DNA of 64,000 nt from Bdellovibrionales bacterium. GTDB taxonomy: Bacteria > Bdellovibrionota > Bdellovibrionia > Bdellovibrionales > UBA1609. Of this stretch, positions 1 to 9,857 are shown one piece after another. Position 1 is the stretch's first letter; the number at the start of each line of letters is the position of its first letter. The stretch is from positions 372,001 to 436,000 of the forward strand of contig JADJNU010000001.1 in assembly GCA_016714165.1 (NCBI GenBank), written 5' to 3'. The notes beneath the pieces were generated by a model. It was not told the DNA's origin and searched no databases. It saw nothing but the letters and a program-made list of their open reading frames with translations. Made by a program: the position numbers and the translations under genes.

Positions 1-1070
1 CGTGTAGAGAATGTTGACTTGATACTTATCGACTATTTCCCAGATGCGAGAGGGGCTTGGCCAGGTCGGAATTCCTTCAAATAAGACTGAGGTGGCGCCA
101 TTAGACAACGGACCGTAAACCATATAGCTATGTCCGGTGACCCAGCCAATGTCAGCTGCGCACCAATAGACCTCATTTTGTTTATAATCAAAAACAGTTT
201 CGTGGGTGTAAGAAGTGTAAACCAAATAACCTCCAGTGCTGTGGAGGACTCCTTTTGGTTTGCCGGTGGATCCTGAAGTATAAAGGATAAAAAGAGGGTC
301 TTCGGCACTCATGGGTTCGCACGGGCAATGAGCCGAAACATTGGCCATCGCTTCATGGTACCAAATGTCAATTTTTGGATTCCAGCTCACCTCTGTGGAC
401 TTGGCATTTCTTCTGATGACCAGAATCTTTTCAAGACCTGGACACTTTTCGGCGGCGCGGTCCGCATTGATTTTCAGAGGAATGATTTTCCCACCACGAT
501 AGCCGTGATCACAGGTCACAAGATATTGACTGTCACAGTCTTGTATTCTCGAGGCCAGCGATTCGGCAGAAAAACCTGCAAACACAACAGAATGAACAGC
601 TCCTATTCTGGCGCAAGCAAGCAGGGTGTAGACAGCTTCGGGAATCATGGGCAGATAAACGGTAACGCGATCTCCCTTTTTGACCCCCATTTCTTTTAGA
701 ATGTTTGCAGTTTTTGAGACATTAACCAGAAGTTCCCCGTAGCTAATGGTCAGCCCCTTCTCTTGCGGATGATCAGGCTCCCAATAAAAAGCAACCCGAT
801 CCGGATCTTTGCTGGCGTGGCGGTCGACACAATTAAAGCAGGCATTCAGCTCCCCTCCCTCGTACCATCTGATTGAAACAGGCCTCACAAACGAAGTCTT
901 TTTGACAGCCTTCCATTTTTTATCCAAGTCAGACGTTCCGCCTTTTGTGCCCAGAAGGTTTCAGGATCCCTGAGACTGGCTTCATAACTTTCCTTGTATT
1001 GATGAGGTTGGATATGGGCCTCTTTTGCCCACTCGGATCTAACGAGAATCTTTTCATCTGAATGGTGCAT
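1..1070 (-). CDS. acs: Acetyl-CoA synthetase, N-terminal part (runs off the left edge; one frameshift)
   Basis: Makes acetyl-CoA from acetate, ATP and CoA through acetyl-AMP, in the cytoplasm. Read leftward, the protein shows the acetyl-CoA synthetase N-terminus (DPETFWAQKAERLTWIK), the core region VSIRWYEGGELNACFNCVDR, ACARIGAVHSVVFAGFSAE, the AMP-binding P-loop YTSGSTGKPKGVLH and WVTGHSYMVYGPL, all close to the E. coli Acs order. The adenylate-forming C-terminal part lies beyond position 1. I start it at the ATG at 1070 because GGGGAG sits 8 bases upstream; a longer frame begins at 1154. The frame breaks at 921-926: a run of six A (coding strand) must be seven to join TWIK to KWKAVKKTSF. 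This is more likely a missing base than a dead gene, since everything after it is conserved. Identity is secure; function of this copy depends on the frameshift. Confidence 0.9.
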
Positions 1071-1276
1071 GGTGAAAACTCCCCGGTTTGACTTAAAATT
1101 GGCCTTCTGAGAATCATCATTTTCTGGACACTGAATTTGATCAGTCTGCATCATGGAAGCAAAGGGTCAATGGAAATTGTAAAGTATTTGCAGCGCAAAA
1201 AAATCTGGTTTTTCTTTGGGAGTGGTGAAATGGTAACATGCATTGGCTGGGGTGGGACTCTGTAAAGGAGGAGTGC

Positions 1277-2824
1277 GTGGGAAAGAGAATTATGCGAATC
1301 AGTGGCCGCGTATCGAGGTCCTCATGTTTGAAGTTTTTATTTTTCCCATCTGCGTCTGCCGTTATTACTTTCGTTATTTCATTGGTTTTATTTATTTGGC
1401 TCCAGGAAAATCGAGCTTTTTCTCAACAAACAAATCCGGATGAATCAGAATCGATGTCCATCTCGACTTCACGCTTAACTGGCGAATTTGCAGAATCAAA
1501 GTTTCCCTCCGAAGGGCATCTTAAGATGAGCCTGTCAGGGGATTCTGTTCAATATTTGAGCAGCCAAACAAAGTTTTTTGATCGTGGGACCGAAACTCCC
1601 GCCCAACTGTCGTCCTTGACGCTGCAAATCGATTACAGTTGGCGGGGATTGTTTGACGGGGCGATTTCCTTGAAGGATCGGATCGCGATACAGGAGGGGT
1701 CCAATTACTTCATGCCCAGAGATCTTTATGGTGGCTGGCAAGGACAAGGGTGGAAATTTTGGCTCGGTCGCAAATGGTATTTGTGGAGTGAGGCTGACGA
1801 GCACTTTCACCGTGGCCTCTTTCAGGGAAGATTTATGAACGATAAATTTCGCCAGGATTCCCATGGACTGACGGGGCTATTTTTTGAAAAAAACTGGGAA
1901 GGGACTCAGTTGGTTGTTTTTGCCTCGCCATTGTATATCCCCGAATTTGGCCCTGATCACAAAATCGTAGACGGTGGATTTGAGTCTCCAAATCCCTTCT
2001 TTAGACCCCCCTCTCGCTTTGTTGATTTTTTAGGGGTTGAAACCCGATTGCGATACAAGCTGATTTATCCTGTCGAAAGTGAAATTGTTTTGAATCAGAG
2101 TTACGGGGCTTTGTTCGAGACTCACCAGGGTCCTTTTTATTTTCGATCGAGCTATGCCTACAAACCGATGAATCAATTATTGGTCGGGGCTCAATTTTAT
2201 TTTCGTCACTCTGAACGAGGGGATCAAGATATTTCGGTCAATGTTTTTCCGCGTCTTCAATATCATCATTTGGCGGCCGTAGAAGGAGGATTCTCTGAAC
2301 GAGGCGGATGGACGACTTGGCTGAGTCTTGTCAATGAGAGGCCCGAGAAGGACAGTGTTCCGGTTGATTGGACCTACCAGGATACCGGGCCAAGCTCGGT
2401 TCTTACGTTTTATCTTGGACACGACCTGGGAGTCAGTCCTCTCGGTGAGACCCGCCTGTTTTTCTCTACTTCTAAAATCTATGGAGGTGATCGTCATGAT
2501 GGAGGAGAATTCACTGCCCGTGAAACTTTGTTTGAGCGGCGTTTTCAGTTCTACGATGTTTTGTCCTTTGGCCTTCAGGGTGGAAACACTCGTTTGTTGA
2601 AACACCAGCTGAGCTGGAACACGCGATTGGATTTTGATGAAAGTCAGCGTGGGATGTTATGGCTGAGTGATCTTCAATATAAGTTCGATAAGGATTGGAC
2701 TCTGTGGACCTCACTTGATTTGATTGGAATTTTGGATTCGGGAAAGGCTCGCATTACCGATGGTTTTTTGGGGGAGTACCGTGCAAATGATCGGGCTCAG
2801 TTGGGAGTTCAGTATGTTTTCTAG
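1277..2824 (+). CDS. Outer-membrane beta-barrel protein, module 1
   Basis: About 515 residues with a basic start, a hydrophobic signal peptide ending near ENRAFSQ, then alternating aromatic/polar strands and a terminal phenylalanine (GVQYVF), as expected of an outer-membrane barrel. I choose GTG 1277 because AAAGGAGG lies at 1264-1271, five bases upstream; a frame from ATG 1238 lacks such a site. It is a paralogue of the gene at 5557: both have a GRK..W start of a strand, a GSP/ASP..P..GP segment, FES..F and the shared YKPMNQL..G motif. Its stop overlaps the start of the next lipoprotein gene by 11 bases, so the two are probably translationally coupled and may act as a pair. No substrate or family name can be given from sequence alone. 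Confidence 0.75.
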   Translation: MGKRIMRISGRVSRSSCLKFLFFPSASAVITFVISLVLFIWLQENRAFSQQTNPDESESMSISTSRLTGEFAESKFPSEGHLKMSLSGDSVQYLSSQTKFFDRGTETPAQLSSLTLQIDYSWRGLFDGAISLKDRIAIQEGSNYFMPRDLYGGWQGQGWKFWLGRKWYLWSEADEHFHRGLFQGRFMNDKFRQDSHGLTGLFFEKNWEGTQLVVFASPLYIPEFGPDHKIVDGGFESPNPFFRPPSRFVDFLGVETRLRYKLIYPVESEIVLNQSYGALFETHQGPFYFRSSYAYKPMNQLLVGAQFYFRHSERGDQDISVNVFPRLQYHHLAAVEGGFSERGGWTTWLSLVNERPEKDSVPVDWTYQDTGPSSVLTFYLGHDLGVSPLGETRLFFSTSKIYGGDRHDGGEFTARETLFERRFQFYDVLSFGLQGGNTRLLKHQLSWNTRLDFDESQRGMLWLSDLQYKFDKDWTLWTSLDLIGILDSGKARITDGFLGEYRANDRAQLGVQYVF

Positions 2825-5404
2825 AAGACTCATATCAGTTGGGGCTCATTCAATTTCCATGGTGTTGACACTTTCTCTCGTGCTTTTTTCATGTAGCGGT
2901 GAAGACAAACCATCTCAATCAGCCCCAGTCATTGAAATGAAGGACTCTCAGTGTTTAAGGAAAGTTGATGAATCACTGGCCGGCTATTTTGACGGAAAGC
3001 TCTCGGACGCAAAGGTGAATCGATTCTGGGATTGCATGGAAAACGCGTTTCAGATGTTTATGAGGCATACCAAGGGTCGAGAAATTGGTTTGTACCATGC
3101 CAAAGAACTTCGTAATTTTTGCATACATTTTTTTTGGGCGACATTAGGATGACCGACGGTCTTCTGAAAGAATTAATGCAAATCAAAAGAGTGTTCCTTG
3201 GTGGAAGTACAGATTATGTGACCTATGAAGAACTTGATTACACTTTGAAGCTTTTTGAAGGTTTTCGACAATTGACTCTAGATTTATTGCCTCACATACG
3301 CTTGCTTACTGGCGAGTTTTATCATTTTCAGAAGAGCTATTCCACAGAAGACCTGGATCAATCTCTCTCTGTACTGTCGCAGACGATGGATAAATTTGCC
3401 ATTCTCATAGAGAACTCGGGGCAATCTTATGACTTCAAAAATTTTGAGAATCTTTTGGAAGAGGTCTATCAGCTCATCAATGTGAAGGGAGGCAAGGGAG
3501 GAAAGGGCGCAAAAGGCGAAAAAGGCGGTAAAAAATTGAAGCTCGTCCAGGAGCTAGTTCCGATTCTTGGTGAATTCAAGAACAGTTTAGTTGGCTCGCC
3601 TTTGGAATCGATTTTGCCTGGTCAATGGAAAAAGTCTGCGACAATTTTATCTGAAATTTTTGGTCTCTGGATGCGTTACGAGCACTTCTCTTTTCATCGA
3701 GGTTGGTCCGAAGACGCAGAGAAGTTGGAGGCGGCCTTTCGGTCTATGTATGCTTCCACTCAGCGATTGGGCCTTGTGGTGAGCGGGACCGACAAGGATT
3801 TAGAGTGGTCCAAGCTTGAAAAGGTAGTCGATGACTTGGACCTTGTGGTTGGAAAGTATCGCGGAGATTCTCCGATAGGAGCTGTGAAACAGTACCTCCC
3901 ATTTATTGGTGAGCTTAAGGCGCAACTTGTGGGTGGCGAGAAAAATCGCGTGACAGCGGTCGAGTGGCCCATACTGATGCGACGACTGACCCAGTTGGCA
4001 GAGGTGGGATTGAGATGGAATCATCTCGTGATGCCATTAGGATGGAGCGATGGGCCGGGTTTGGATCATTTGGATTATTCCGTTCAGTTGGCTTTGAAGC
4101 TAGTGGATGAGGCCATCAATCAACACAAAGAAAAGGAAATTTCCAAAGCCGATTTGGAGAGCCTATTTGTCACGGCCGAGGCATCAAAACTTTTGCCTCT
4201 GGGATTGACTGCCCAATCGATCAATCAAACTTTGCCTGTGTTTCTCAATAAAATACTCAATGATCGAAGTCAGGAACAGACAAGTCGTTCTGGAAGAGGT
4301 TTTGATTCTGCGCATCTGAATTACATCTCCAAGCAGTGGAAGGATTGGTCTCGTGCTCAAAAATTTGTCAATGCTTCAGCAAAAGGGACTCCGTTCGACC
4401 CTCGAGGGGACAGTATTCTTTTGGAGATGTCCAATCTGATGGATAGCCCCTGGCCTCTCGTGACAGATGCAGAGGGCCGTCTTATTTTTCGTTCTAAAGC
4501 GGAAATAAGTTGGAACCAATCCTCTTTGACCCAACTCAATGGAGTGCGCTCTTTGTTGCGCCTTTTGATTCTTGGATATGCGGAAGATGAAAGCCGGCGT
4601 CAGGAGGCGAGGGGGGTGAGCCGTGATGAATTGGCAACCATAGCAGAAGACATCTTTCCATTGGCGGTTGATATTGGACTGTTTTCTCCCGAGGATCCGA
4701 ATATTTGGGAAAGAATTTTCATTGAATCGGACCTCTTTATGCCAAGGAGCAATGGAGACGAGATTGTCAATTTGGTTGAAGGCGCTGAATATTTTGCTTT
4801 TGTCTTGAGCGGCATAAAAGCTGGCGAGAACTTCTTGAAACTAGTTCCTCCCGAATGTCTTCAATCAATTGGAAAAGAAGAGAGAGTGTTAACATCATGT
4901 TATCGCGAGATTTTGAGTCTCAAACGCGCGGAGGTCCTTGCTCACCTTCCGAAACTTGTGGACTTCAGTCGTCAGTTAAATTCAAAGCAGTGGGATACTT
5001 TGGTGGAATACCTGGAAACTGCAGTGAGAGGCCCCGAAGGGGCCGACGGAGCCACTCCCATTAAGACATCAGATATCAAGGAATTGTTGGTGTTGGCTCA
5101 ATACCTTGAAACCTTTTTTCTCCGCTTTAGCAAGGACGGGGATTTTTGGCATATAAGTAAAGAGGAGGCTCTGGTTGCTTTTCCAATCTATGACTTGCCG
5201 CTTCTGAGTTTGCTTGGTTTCGCAGATCGGGAAGATCGCGAAGCTTTATTTTCTTATATGATGAAAAATTGCCAGCCTCCCCCTCAGACGATCGAGGGTT
5301 TAGAGGAGCTTCAAAAGTGGAAAAGCCAAAAAGATCAGTGGGAATTTCAGGCGGATAGAGTCTGTTTGGCTCATGTGTTATCTGAACTTGCAAAGTCACT
5401 CTAG
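2814..5404 (+). CDS. Large lipoprotein, module 1 (one frameshift)
   Basis: Lipoprotein of about 863 residues once a frameshift is repaired. ATG 2814 overlaps the barrel gene stop. The signal peptide ends in a lipobox, LVLFSC, so Cys is lipidated. Near residue 40 there is a Cys-containing helical segment (SQCLRKVDESLAGYF) shared with the paralogue at 7004, then alpha-helical repeats of weak similarity. The frame breaks at the T run 3116-3120: one more T joins KELRNF to LHTFFLGDIRMTDGLL, which matches ELRAFLEND..GDGFMSEAMNL of the paralogue, so the gene is one unit. Residues near its end (RFSKDGDFWHISKEE) align with the EF-hand of the paralogue but lack most calcium ligands. A Gly-X-Lys repeat at 3488-3532 is absent from the paralogue. 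Function unknown; probably a partner of the preceding barrel. Confidence 0.72.
3488..3532 (+). repeat. In-gene Gly-X-Lys tandem repeat (five triplets)
   Basis: Inside the module 1 lipoprotein the codons spell five successive triplets GGK, GGK, GAK, GEK, GGK. This is a collagen-like Gly-X-Y period with Lys always in the third position and makes a highly basic, flexible segment. The paralogous lipoprotein at 7004 has no such stretch at the equivalent point, so it is a recent expansion or insertion in this copy. Confidence 0.8.
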
Positions 5405-5474
5405 ACGGTTTTTGGCTCAGAAACATGTATAAATTTCATTTTTCTATCATTGATTCTGAGTAATTTAATCAACA

Positions 5475-5541
5475 TTGGTTACAAAATGGGTCTTTTTGGT
5501 TACAAGGGGGTTGCCTGTAAAGTTAGATTTGGTAATTTACC
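5475..5541 (+). promoter_or_regulatory. Candidate operator: direct repeat TTGGTTACAA and inverted repeat
   Basis: Upstream of the second barrel gene the 10-mer TTGGTTACAA occurs at 5475-5484 and again at 5496-5505, exactly 21 bases apart, which puts both copies on the same face of the helix. At 5531-5541 there is a perfect short inverted repeat, GGTAATTTACC (GGTAA, one base, TTACC), 16 bases before the proposed start at 5557. The arrangement suggests a binding site for a regulator of module 2. No promoter hexamers are clear. The repeat is seen; the regulatory role is inferred. Confidence 0.35.
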
Positions 5542-5556
5542 CCGTGAAAGAGCGAG

Positions 5557-7014
5557 GTGCCTGGTGGATTTTGGGCGCGTGCGATTTTTCAAATTTTGGG
5601 TTTTTCTTTTTGCGAGGTTTTTCTCGTGGCCTTTCTGTGTCCGCAATACGTGCGGGCTGAGGTGGCTTCAAGAGAAGAGTCCTTGTACTTGCGAATCTTG
5701 AGCGATGGGTACCTTTCTTCGGGTGCATTGAAAGACGGTAGTAGCACGTATTCAGTTGTTGGTCTCGATTACTCTGTACGATCAAGGCAGGGTAGACGAG
5801 TTTTTCTGTTTCATGCCTGGGGTCAGCAGAGCTTGGATGAATCAAGGGAGCAGCAGTTCACGTTGCCAGAGGCCTATGCGGGATGGACGACAGAATCAAA
5901 GGTGTTTCATTTTGGATTTGGTCGAAAGATCGAAACCTGGAGTGCCCTTGATCATGAGTGGAAGATGGGGTTGTGGGGGCCCTTATTTAATTGGGATCCT
6001 CTGAGACCTCAGGAGCAGGGTTTGGCTGGTTTCTTCTCTAAGATCAAGTTGAGTCATTGGGAAGTGGCTTTCTTCGGGTCGCCCGTATTTTTTCCCGATC
6101 AAGGACCTCAGTTCGCTTTGAATGAGGGAAGTTTTGAATCGCACAGTCGCTGGTTCTCACCTCCACAAGAGCGAGTCGAGGTGTTTCAGAAAGATTCTAA
6201 CATCTATTACAAGCTTCAGAAGCCCCGCACTCAGGAGATAGTCCTTCAGCCAAGCTGGGCGATGCGATTGCTGTGTGGAGATCCCAGTGAGGGATTTTGG
6301 GGACAGTGGTCGATCAGCTACAAGCCCATGAATCAGCTTCATCTGGGTGTTGAGGCTTTTCGAAGTATTGCTTTGCAAGAATCTTTTGGTAGTACGGTCG
6401 CTGTTATCCATGCAGGCACTGTGAATCATCAATTGAATACAATTGAGGCCGGTCAGACTTGGAACGGGGCGAAGCTGTGGTTGAGCGCGTCCCAGGAAAC
6501 TCCTGGCTCTTCAGATATGAATCCGGTCTGGGAGCAGCCTCCTCTCTTTGAATCTCGAGTTTATGGGGCTCATCTGAGCCACCCACTTCCATTGCCAATG
6601 CTGTCAGCAAGTCATCTTTCATGGAATTATGTCCAAACAGAGGAAGGCCGACAGGTGAGGACAAAAGGAGCAGAGGCTGCGGGTGGAGTATTGCTTGCGG
6701 GTGAGTCAGAGGATCGATTTTCGCAGAGGTTTCCTATTCAAAGGGGAGTTGGCCTTAAATGGGAAGCAAAATTGAGTGAAACTGTAGGTCGTCGTATTGG
6801 GTGGGAAACTCAGTACGTCTATTCATTTCCTGATCGTGCTGCATGGTTTTCTGCTTCAGCTAAATGGGGAGTGAGCTCTCAGTTAACTTTGATTGCAGGA
6901 ATTGATGTTTTAGGGGCGAGTCCCAGTGATAGTGGGGAGATTTTTGAGAAGAGTACTTTTAGTCGTTTTCGGCAGAATGATAGGATTGGGGGGGGACTGA
7001 CCTATGTTTTCTAG
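5557..7014 (+). CDS. Outer-membrane beta-barrel protein, module 2
   Basis: 485 residues, paralogue of the barrel at 1277. The N-terminus is hydrophobic and ends near CPQYVRAEV, consistent with a signal peptide, and the C-terminus is GGGLTYVF with the terminal aromatic residue of outer-membrane barrels. Shared features are FGRKIETWSALD, FGSPVFFPDQGP, FES and YKPMNQLHLGVEAF. The start is GTG 5557, preceded by a weak purine stretch (GAAAGAG); an alternative start cannot be excluded. As in module 1, its last codons overlap the start of a lipoprotein gene by 11 bases with the identical junction ATGTTTTCTAG. The conserved junction supports duplication of the pair as one unit. Substrate unknown. Confidence 0.75.
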   Translation: MPGGFWARAIFQILGFSFCEVFLVAFLCPQYVRAEVASREESLYLRILSDGYLSSGALKDGSSTYSVVGLDYSVRSRQGRRVFLFHAWGQQSLDESREQQFTLPEAYAGWTTESKVFHFGFGRKIETWSALDHEWKMGLWGPLFNWDPLRPQEQGLAGFFSKIKLSHWEVAFFGSPVFFPDQGPQFALNEGSFESHSRWFSPPQERVEVFQKDSNIYYKLQKPRTQEIVLQPSWAMRLLCGDPSEGFWGQWSISYKPMNQLHLGVEAFRSIALQESFGSTVAVIHAGTVNHQLNTIEAGQTWNGAKLWLSASQETPGSSDMNPVWEQPPLFESRVYGAHLSHPLPLPMLSASHLSWNYVQTEEGRQVRTKGAEAAGGVLLAGESEDRFSQRFPIQRGVGLKWEAKLSETVGRRIGWETQYVYSFPDRAAWFSASAKWGVSSQLTLIAGIDVLGASPSDSGEIFEKSTFSRFRQNDRIGGGLTYVF

Positions 7015-9790
7015 AAGAAATGAATCTAAGGGAATCAATTTTTTAATGTATCTGGGCCTGTCTTTGGTTTTGGGGCTCGGGGTCTGTGCGTGTAGCATGA
7101 ACTTTGGAGAGAAGAAAGACGCAGCTCCCTCTCTAAAATTAAACTCTGACAAGTTCACCTGTCTCAGTAAGGTCGGCGAAAAGATAGAATCCTATTTTGG
7201 AGCTGAGATGACTGTTGCTGAAACAGAGCAGTTTTACACTTGTGTGCAGGAGTCTTTTGATACTTTTCAGGTCTATGCGCGCGGAGCAGACAAGGGCTCC
7301 TATTCTCCAAATGAATTGCGCGCTTTTTTGGAGAATGATGTTATCTACCCTAAAAAAATTGGGGATGGATTCATGAGCGAAGCGATGAATCTGAAAATGG
7401 CTCTCTTGGGTGGCTCTGCTGATAAAATTACCCAGGCTGAGTTGAAACGATTGAGGGATTTTCTTGAGATCCTTAAGGACGCGAGCATTCAGTTTCAGCC
7501 TCATATGGCTGCATTAAATCCCTCTGTTGCGATGCAGAGAACCCCTGATTTTGTAGACCGCTTAGGGCAAGGAAAATCAGCTGGGGACTCAGCGATTCAA
7601 ATAGCTCAGCTGTTGGGACGTGAGATTGGCAGTATTGCTCAACCCTTGCGACTGGAGAGCATGGGTGGGTTTGTGATCGAATTGGCCCGTTTTATTTACG
7701 GAGATGGCGAGAAACTTGAACGGGCCAAGCTTTGGGCTCAAATGATATCTACGGTAAAACCAATTTTCGTTGGGGGCTCTCCAGAGATATTGGAGCCCAG
7801 TAACTGGAAATCTTTTTTGGAATCCGGGTTGGCTTGGTACTTGGTTTTTGTGCGTTCGAAGTATGAAGCCTCACAAGGAAGCTTTTTTTATGGGCCCGTG
7901 TTTGCTGATTTTGTTGACAACGTGAATCGGGGTTTTCAACTCATTCAAAATTCACTAAATAATCAGCCCGGCAAGGTCGTCTCCTTTAGCTCCTTGGAGA
8001 GGCTGTTTTTCAGTATGAAGGCACTGGACATATTGCCATGGACAATCACCCCCCAATCTTTTGCGGAGTTCATGCCCGTTTTGGTGAACAAGGCTTTCGG
8101 TGATTTGGGCAAAGCTCCTCAGTTTCGCATAGGAAGCGAGATCACGGGCGAGCACATCAATCAGGCGCTCCAGGAATTTAAGCGATGGGCAGCGATTCAG
8201 TCCTACCTGGAATCTCAATTGTCTCCGGGGTATAGTTCTGAGATGGCAAGGCCCAGTGAAGGTGGAAACAGAGGTCTAAAGGTAGACTGGGAATTGTCTT
8301 CGATTGGCAAGATGGGAATTGACATCACCGTTGAGAGGGGTGGTGGATTGGCACTGTTTGGTGATGGCTTTGAAGGAAGGCAGACCAATTTTGCTATTGG
8401 TGAATTGAAATCAATTATTGAAAGGGTCAGACCATTTTTTAAGCAGGGAGAGGGTCGAACCTATCTGACCTACAAGGACGAGATCGTCAAGGTTCAGGGA
8501 TTTTATAATCTTTCAATCATGAATATCGTTCGTGGTCTGACAAGACTTCTGGTGCGCGGATACTCGGAGGAGCCATCTCGAGCTGCTAAGATGGAGGGAT
8601 TAACGCAGTCTGAGTTATCCGAGTTTTTCAAAAGCATTCGAGGTATTGGTGGCGATTTAAAAATTCTTGACCGCCGGAACGTGGACAGCCTCGGAGGCCG
8701 AGTTTATACGGAGGGCAATGTATTCACTTACCTCGGTAATGGTTTGCAGGAGTCTATGAACAGAAATGAATTTGGGAATCTGTTGGACTTTGGGGAAACT
8801 GTCGAGCTTATCAGTCTTGTTTTTTCCGGAAATAATCTGGGAAGTGAGATGTATTATCAAGCTCTATCGACCTGTGAATCGGGGCCTCTTGATTTTTTCG
8901 ATCGGCCAAAAGTGAAGCGTGATTGCTTTTCTGAAATATTTTTTGGTAGGATTGGTGATTGGCTGACTCAGTTGCCTCAAATGAAAAACTATTGGCAGAA
9001 TTTGACAGCCGAGGAGAGGCACTCAGCGCTGATCGTTCTATCTCGAATGTCCGTTCGTCCGGTGCAGGACGAGTTGGACTACATAGAAATAGCAGCGAAC
9101 CCCTTGGTTGGAACAAGGCCCATTGAGAATTGTGTGCGTCCAGGCTTTCTTCAATTTGGTCCATGGGGAAGGTCGGCTCATGATAAATTTGAGAAATGTC
9201 AGATCGATAACTATATTCGGCAGGAGCGGTTGGAAAAAGTAGTTGCTCGCCTTGAAAAGGGCGGCTTTCAGTCCGTTGATTGTGCCTGGTCTGGATCGAT
9301 AGAGCTTTCGAAGTCCTATTGTGATTGGATTGAAGCGGGTGAAATGGCAACAATCTCTGTTGTTATTCACTATATCGAAACAATTCTGACGCGTTTTGAT
9401 CTTGATTTGGATGGTCGAATTACCACGAGCGAGGCATGGGAGGCCTTTCCGGTATTCAGGGGACTCATTGACAGAGTCGCGAAGGCAAATGGATTTAACC
9501 TTGAAGAAAAGAGGCTCCGCGAGGTTTACGGATTTCTTCTGAGTGAAGGACGAATTCCTACAAAGGAGGATTTTCTTTGGAGAATGGCTTCGATGGGATC
9601 TTCTTTGAAAATTGATATTGATAGAATGGGACTTCTCAAGATTTTTGAAATTTTTGTCGGCGGCGGCAAGAGTAAAATGATGAGTGCGTCGAGAGAACTC
9701 GCTCAACTTCGTAAGGAAAAGGAGAAGGAGCTGAGAGAGGCTGAGACTTCAAAGAGGAGAGCAGAAGAATTTGAATACGTTGGCCCATGA
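7004..9790 (+). CDS. Large EF-hand lipoprotein, module 2
   Basis: 928 residues, intact paralogue of the lipoprotein at 2814. The signal peptide ends in a cysteine (GLGVCACS; two cysteines, the second better placed for lipidation). Residues 799-810, DLDLDGRITTSE, form a textbook EF-hand loop with ligands at positions 1, 3, 5 and 12, the Gly at 6 and Ile at 8, so calcium binding is likely. The rest is mostly helical, with several F..C and LL..GGS type repeats, and the last 25 residues are a charged coiled-coil-like tail (QLRKEKEKELREAE). It overlaps the barrel gene before it and ends 67 bases before the YceI gene. Probably surface or periplasmic, partner of the barrel. The EF-hand is seen; its calcium role is family knowledge; the overall function is unknown. 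Confidence 0.78.
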   Translation: MFSRRNESKGINFLMYLGLSLVLGLGVCACSMNFGEKKDAAPSLKLNSDKFTCLSKVGEKIESYFGAEMTVAETEQFYTCVQESFDTFQVYARGADKGSYSPNELRAFLENDVIYPKKIGDGFMSEAMNLKMALLGGSADKITQAELKRLRDFLEILKDASIQFQPHMAALNPSVAMQRTPDFVDRLGQGKSAGDSAIQIAQLLGREIGSIAQPLRLESMGGFVIELARFIYGDGEKLERAKLWAQMISTVKPIFVGGSPEILEPSNWKSFLESGLAWYLVFVRSKYEASQGSFFYGPVFADFVDNVNRGFQLIQNSLNNQPGKVVSFSSLERLFFSMKALDILPWTITPQSFAEFMPVLVNKAFGDLGKAPQFRIGSEITGEHINQALQEFKRWAAIQSYLESQLSPGYSSEMARPSEGGNRGLKVDWELSSIGKMGIDITVERGGGLALFGDGFEGRQTNFAIGELKSIIERVRPFFKQGEGRTYLTYKDEIVKVQGFYNLSIMNIVRGLTRLLVRGYSEEPSRAAKMEGLTQSELSEFFKSIRGIGGDLKILDRRNVDSLGGRVYTEGNVFTYLGNGLQESMNRNEFGNLLDFGETVELISLVFSGNNLGSEMYYQALSTCESGPLDFFDRPKVKRDCFSEIFFGRIGDWLTQLPQMKNYWQNLTAEERHSALIVLSRMSVRPVQDELDYIEIAANPLVGTRPIENCVRPGFLQFGPWGRSAHDKFEKCQIDNYIRQERLEKVVARLEKGGFQSVDCAWSGSIELSKSYCDWIEAGEMATISVVIHYIETILTRFDLDLDGRITTSEAWEAFPVFRGLIDRVAKANGFNLEEKRLREVYGFLLSEGRIPTKEDFLWRMASMGSSLKIDIDRMGLLKIFEIFVGGGKSKMMSASRELAQLRKEKEKELREAETSKRRAEEFEYVGP

Positions 9791-9857
9791 CGCAGAAAGT
9801 CTTTTCAAAGTATAGGTAATAAAATAGCCTGATTCCTCAACTATTTGGAGGTGCTAC

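Noticed and set aside
328..699. Rightward open frame opposite acetyl-CoA synthetase
   Set aside because: It lies entirely antisense to the conserved acs coding sequence and has no family features.
9038..9706. Leftward 222-residue open frame inside the module 2 lipoprotein gene
   Set aside because: It is antisense to a coding sequence with an EF-hand and shows no recognisable domain or signal peptide.
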